Part shown: positions 63,501 to 64,000 of the stretch, piece by piece
Numbering within the stretch: the first letter of the stretch is position 1
Layout: every line of letters starts with the position of its first letter
Source: Hyalangium gracile
GTDB taxonomy: Bacteria > Myxococcota > Myxococcia > Myxococcales > Myxococcaceae
Length of the DNA stretch: 64,000 nucleotides
NCBI RefSeq assembly: GCF_020103725.1
Contig: NZ_JAHXBG010000003.1
Coordinates: forward strand, 186,001-250,000
Reading direction: 5' to 3'
The notes under the pieces: model-generated
Database searches by the model: none
What the model saw: the letters and a program-made list of their open reading frames with translations, nothing else
What the model was told of the DNA's origin: nothing
Translations under genes and position numbers: made by a program

Positions 63501-63998
63501 GACGATCTCCCGGTAGATGCGCGCGGCGCCCGAGGGATCGCTCAGCTCGTCCTCCATCAGCTCCGCGAGCCGGGTGAGCGCCTCGGCGCGCAGCAGCGGC
63601 TCCTTCGCGCGATCAGCGCGGGACAGATAGAGCTGCGCCAGCTCGCGCCAGGACTTGCGGGCGATGAGCTGCGCCTCCAGGCGCTGCTCGGCCAGGGGAT
63701 CCTCTTCTTCCTCCTCCCCTACCTCCTCTTCCTCGTCGACTGGGGGAGGCGGAGGCTCCTCGGACGCGGCCTCCTGCTCGGGGGGCTCCTCTGCTTCGGC
63801 CTGGGCGACAGGCGGCGCGGAGTGAGGGGCCTCCTCCTCGGGAAGCTCGAGCAGCTCGGTGAGCGGCGAGCCGTCACCCGCCCTCAGCTCATCGCCGCCC
63901 TTCTCTCCGTCCTCGGGAGCTGCAAGGGCCTCTCCGTCGTCGTCTTCTCGCGAGGGCTGCTGGGAGCTCTCGAGCGGCAGGGAGACCGCAGGCATCAT
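60528..63998 (-). CDS. Large TPR-like protein with low-complexity centre; start may lie outside the window
   Basis: At least 1156 residues. An acidic Glu/Pro-rich N-terminus leads to TPR-like helical repeats (~100-430, for example LTRLAELMEDELSDPSGAAR and WLLLADRLTEHGQIGEAAWA), a Pro/Ala/Lys-rich disordered centre (~450-860) and a compact C-terminal domain (~900-1156) I do not recognise (VVRETLSTRQLERAAALFGP). No signal peptide is visible. The two ATGs at the right edge may not be the true start because the frame reaches the window boundary. A cytoplasmic scaffold is a reasonable guess. Confidence 0.7.
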   Translation of the reverse strand: MMPAVSLPLESSQQPSREDDDGEALAAPEDGEKGGDELRAGDGSPLTELLELPEEEAPHSAPPVAQAEAEEPPEQEAASEEPPPPPVDEEEEVGEEEEEDPLAEQRLEAQLIARKSWRELAQLYLSRADRAKEPLLRAEALTRLAELMEDELSDPSGAARIYREIVTLTGDRDALKEQVRLLSQRGDPTLVRRALDEAVQTARTPKARAAAYLTRAERALEAGEQTQAKADFETAEALTPGMLLVLAGLARCVPGPERTIMANRLRAALAAAPRRSPDRLEALRVLATVADDSLKEPKLAQWAWAEVLAEEPTEAHARERLLELARQLKDRGALSQLLREQISREPRGPSARLARMELVATLEDAGDAEGALTELRQAVRFEPGHKDAWLLLADRLTEHGQIGEAAWALDNAASAMEDEAERLRTWQRLASFCHNVLKDSARAEMYSRRADNLRRSLEDKSVPPIPEPPRSPPPPPRREGTGARPQILIPAPGNLELTPSGQAHPPIGDEPKTDIHEGATASSIPDHARPTIEFSAVTFPGDKMPFSDEETTATEAPEGFVPPGSVPGSELKTEPVTVPQPAAPSEKAPPPAAAPKKRTSKKVDIAALSASRELDALLGDEQEDEADHTSPFLSAWSMKRPAQLVSPLKDAKDSKPAPGSAATPPPPPAEAKAALEKAAPEKAPAPKVSTEKPTARMRKLRPALPQEAVPPPPPPPEPEPPPARSKPPSEDTAPGRRGAMKSPPQAQAPAAWSVPTPKGTGNRPAVGASSQEPSASQGPRSPKRQEPPESAFSKVSPRETDEAPAYSAGPVQNTSFISWEAPPGRMEPVRRVARARGAPAPKSPQAPPPERPTAEPAVFKKVREYPLDAELYLQIADYFEGRGDAERAVLMREIADALEGREGTHIRPPRRPLSLDDRSGLRHPILRSPAGELLTCVGVALCRLFPVHGRAAGTNEPVRSSLGPGAPVAKEALETTQRLLGIEPPEVVLSEDNGPPFSLVFSSTPRLLVGRQAVRQVLPAAELRFYAGRALICLEPDLLALRSLKKDQVLRGLALLSTVLKDGQSHSLEARVVRETLSTRQLERAAALFGPATREFDVSAMADAARDSSNRAGLIACGAVGPALAALKMKRALEREVVELVRFAASERYFQLRIAS

Positions 63999-64000
63999 GA

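Overview
The window is GC-rich, densely coded DNA from a myxobacterium (Myxococcota), most likely of the Cystobacterineae (Myxococcus/Archangium/Cystobacter/Stigmatella relatives). The evidence is a DUF2378 paralog, an ADYC-domain lipoprotein, a MYXO-CTERM sorting tail, an FHA-type sigma-54 activator next to a Ser/Thr kinase fused to a formylglycine-enzyme-like domain, many lipoproteins, and long antisense open frames caused by extreme third-position GC. I see no rRNA, tRNA, CRISPR array, insertion sequence or phage genes. The genus is an inference.

Layout. 0-6.5 kb: a TonB-dependent outer-membrane receptor with a downstream lipoprotein (leftward), divergent from a tonB-exbB-exbD-exbD operon (rightward). 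6.5-20.6 kb: mostly housekeeping (DUF2378 protein, YifB/ComM ATPase, type-II NADH dehydrogenase-like enzyme, PlsC acyltransferase, YXWGXW protein, RecA, DUF1285-like protein, polytopic membrane protein, CinA, phosphatidylserine synthase, alpha/beta hydrolase, beta-helix lipoprotein). 20.6-35 kb: HU, LytM peptidase, threonine aldolase, endonuclease III, peptide deformylase, inorganic pyrophosphatase, a chemoreceptor, a 1906-residue pseudo-receiver/coiled-coil/DUF4388-like/J-like protein, and PriA. 35-39.3 kb: SoxR with an 18-bp SoxR-box-like dyad, then a tightly overlapping TVP38 / disulfide oxidoreductase / two glycosyltransferase operon. 39.3-41.2 kb: a small accessory patch with orphan genes, a 61-bp dispersed hairpin repeat and a short-chain dehydrogenase that has lost its N-terminus.

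41.2-54.4 kb: an FHA-sigma-54 activator overlapping a kinase-STAND-PEGA-FGE fusion. It is followed by two perfect TGGCAC-type palindromes exactly 21 bp apart and a sigma-54-like promoter in front of an ADYC lipoprotein. Then come a gluzincin-type metallopeptidase lipoprotein, an unrecognised 432-residue protein and a MYXO-CTERM surface protein. 54.4-64 kb: a second copy of the 61-bp repeat, a leftward set (galU, a secreted unknown, a goose-type lysozyme, and an HD-like/Hsp90-type ATPase with a C-terminal HEAGH motif), an outer-membrane barrel, and a large TPR protein that may continue past the right edge.

Most interesting: (1) the lysozyme / HD-Hsp90-like ATPase pair, 40 nt apart, which fits no operon I recognise; (2) the FHA activator-kinase module with a candidate enhancer array and sigma-54 promoter directly downstream; (3) the giant pseudo-receiver coiled-coil protein with its internal three-copy motif; (4) the 61-bp hairpin repeat present twice in opposite orientation, once beside a decapitated gene.
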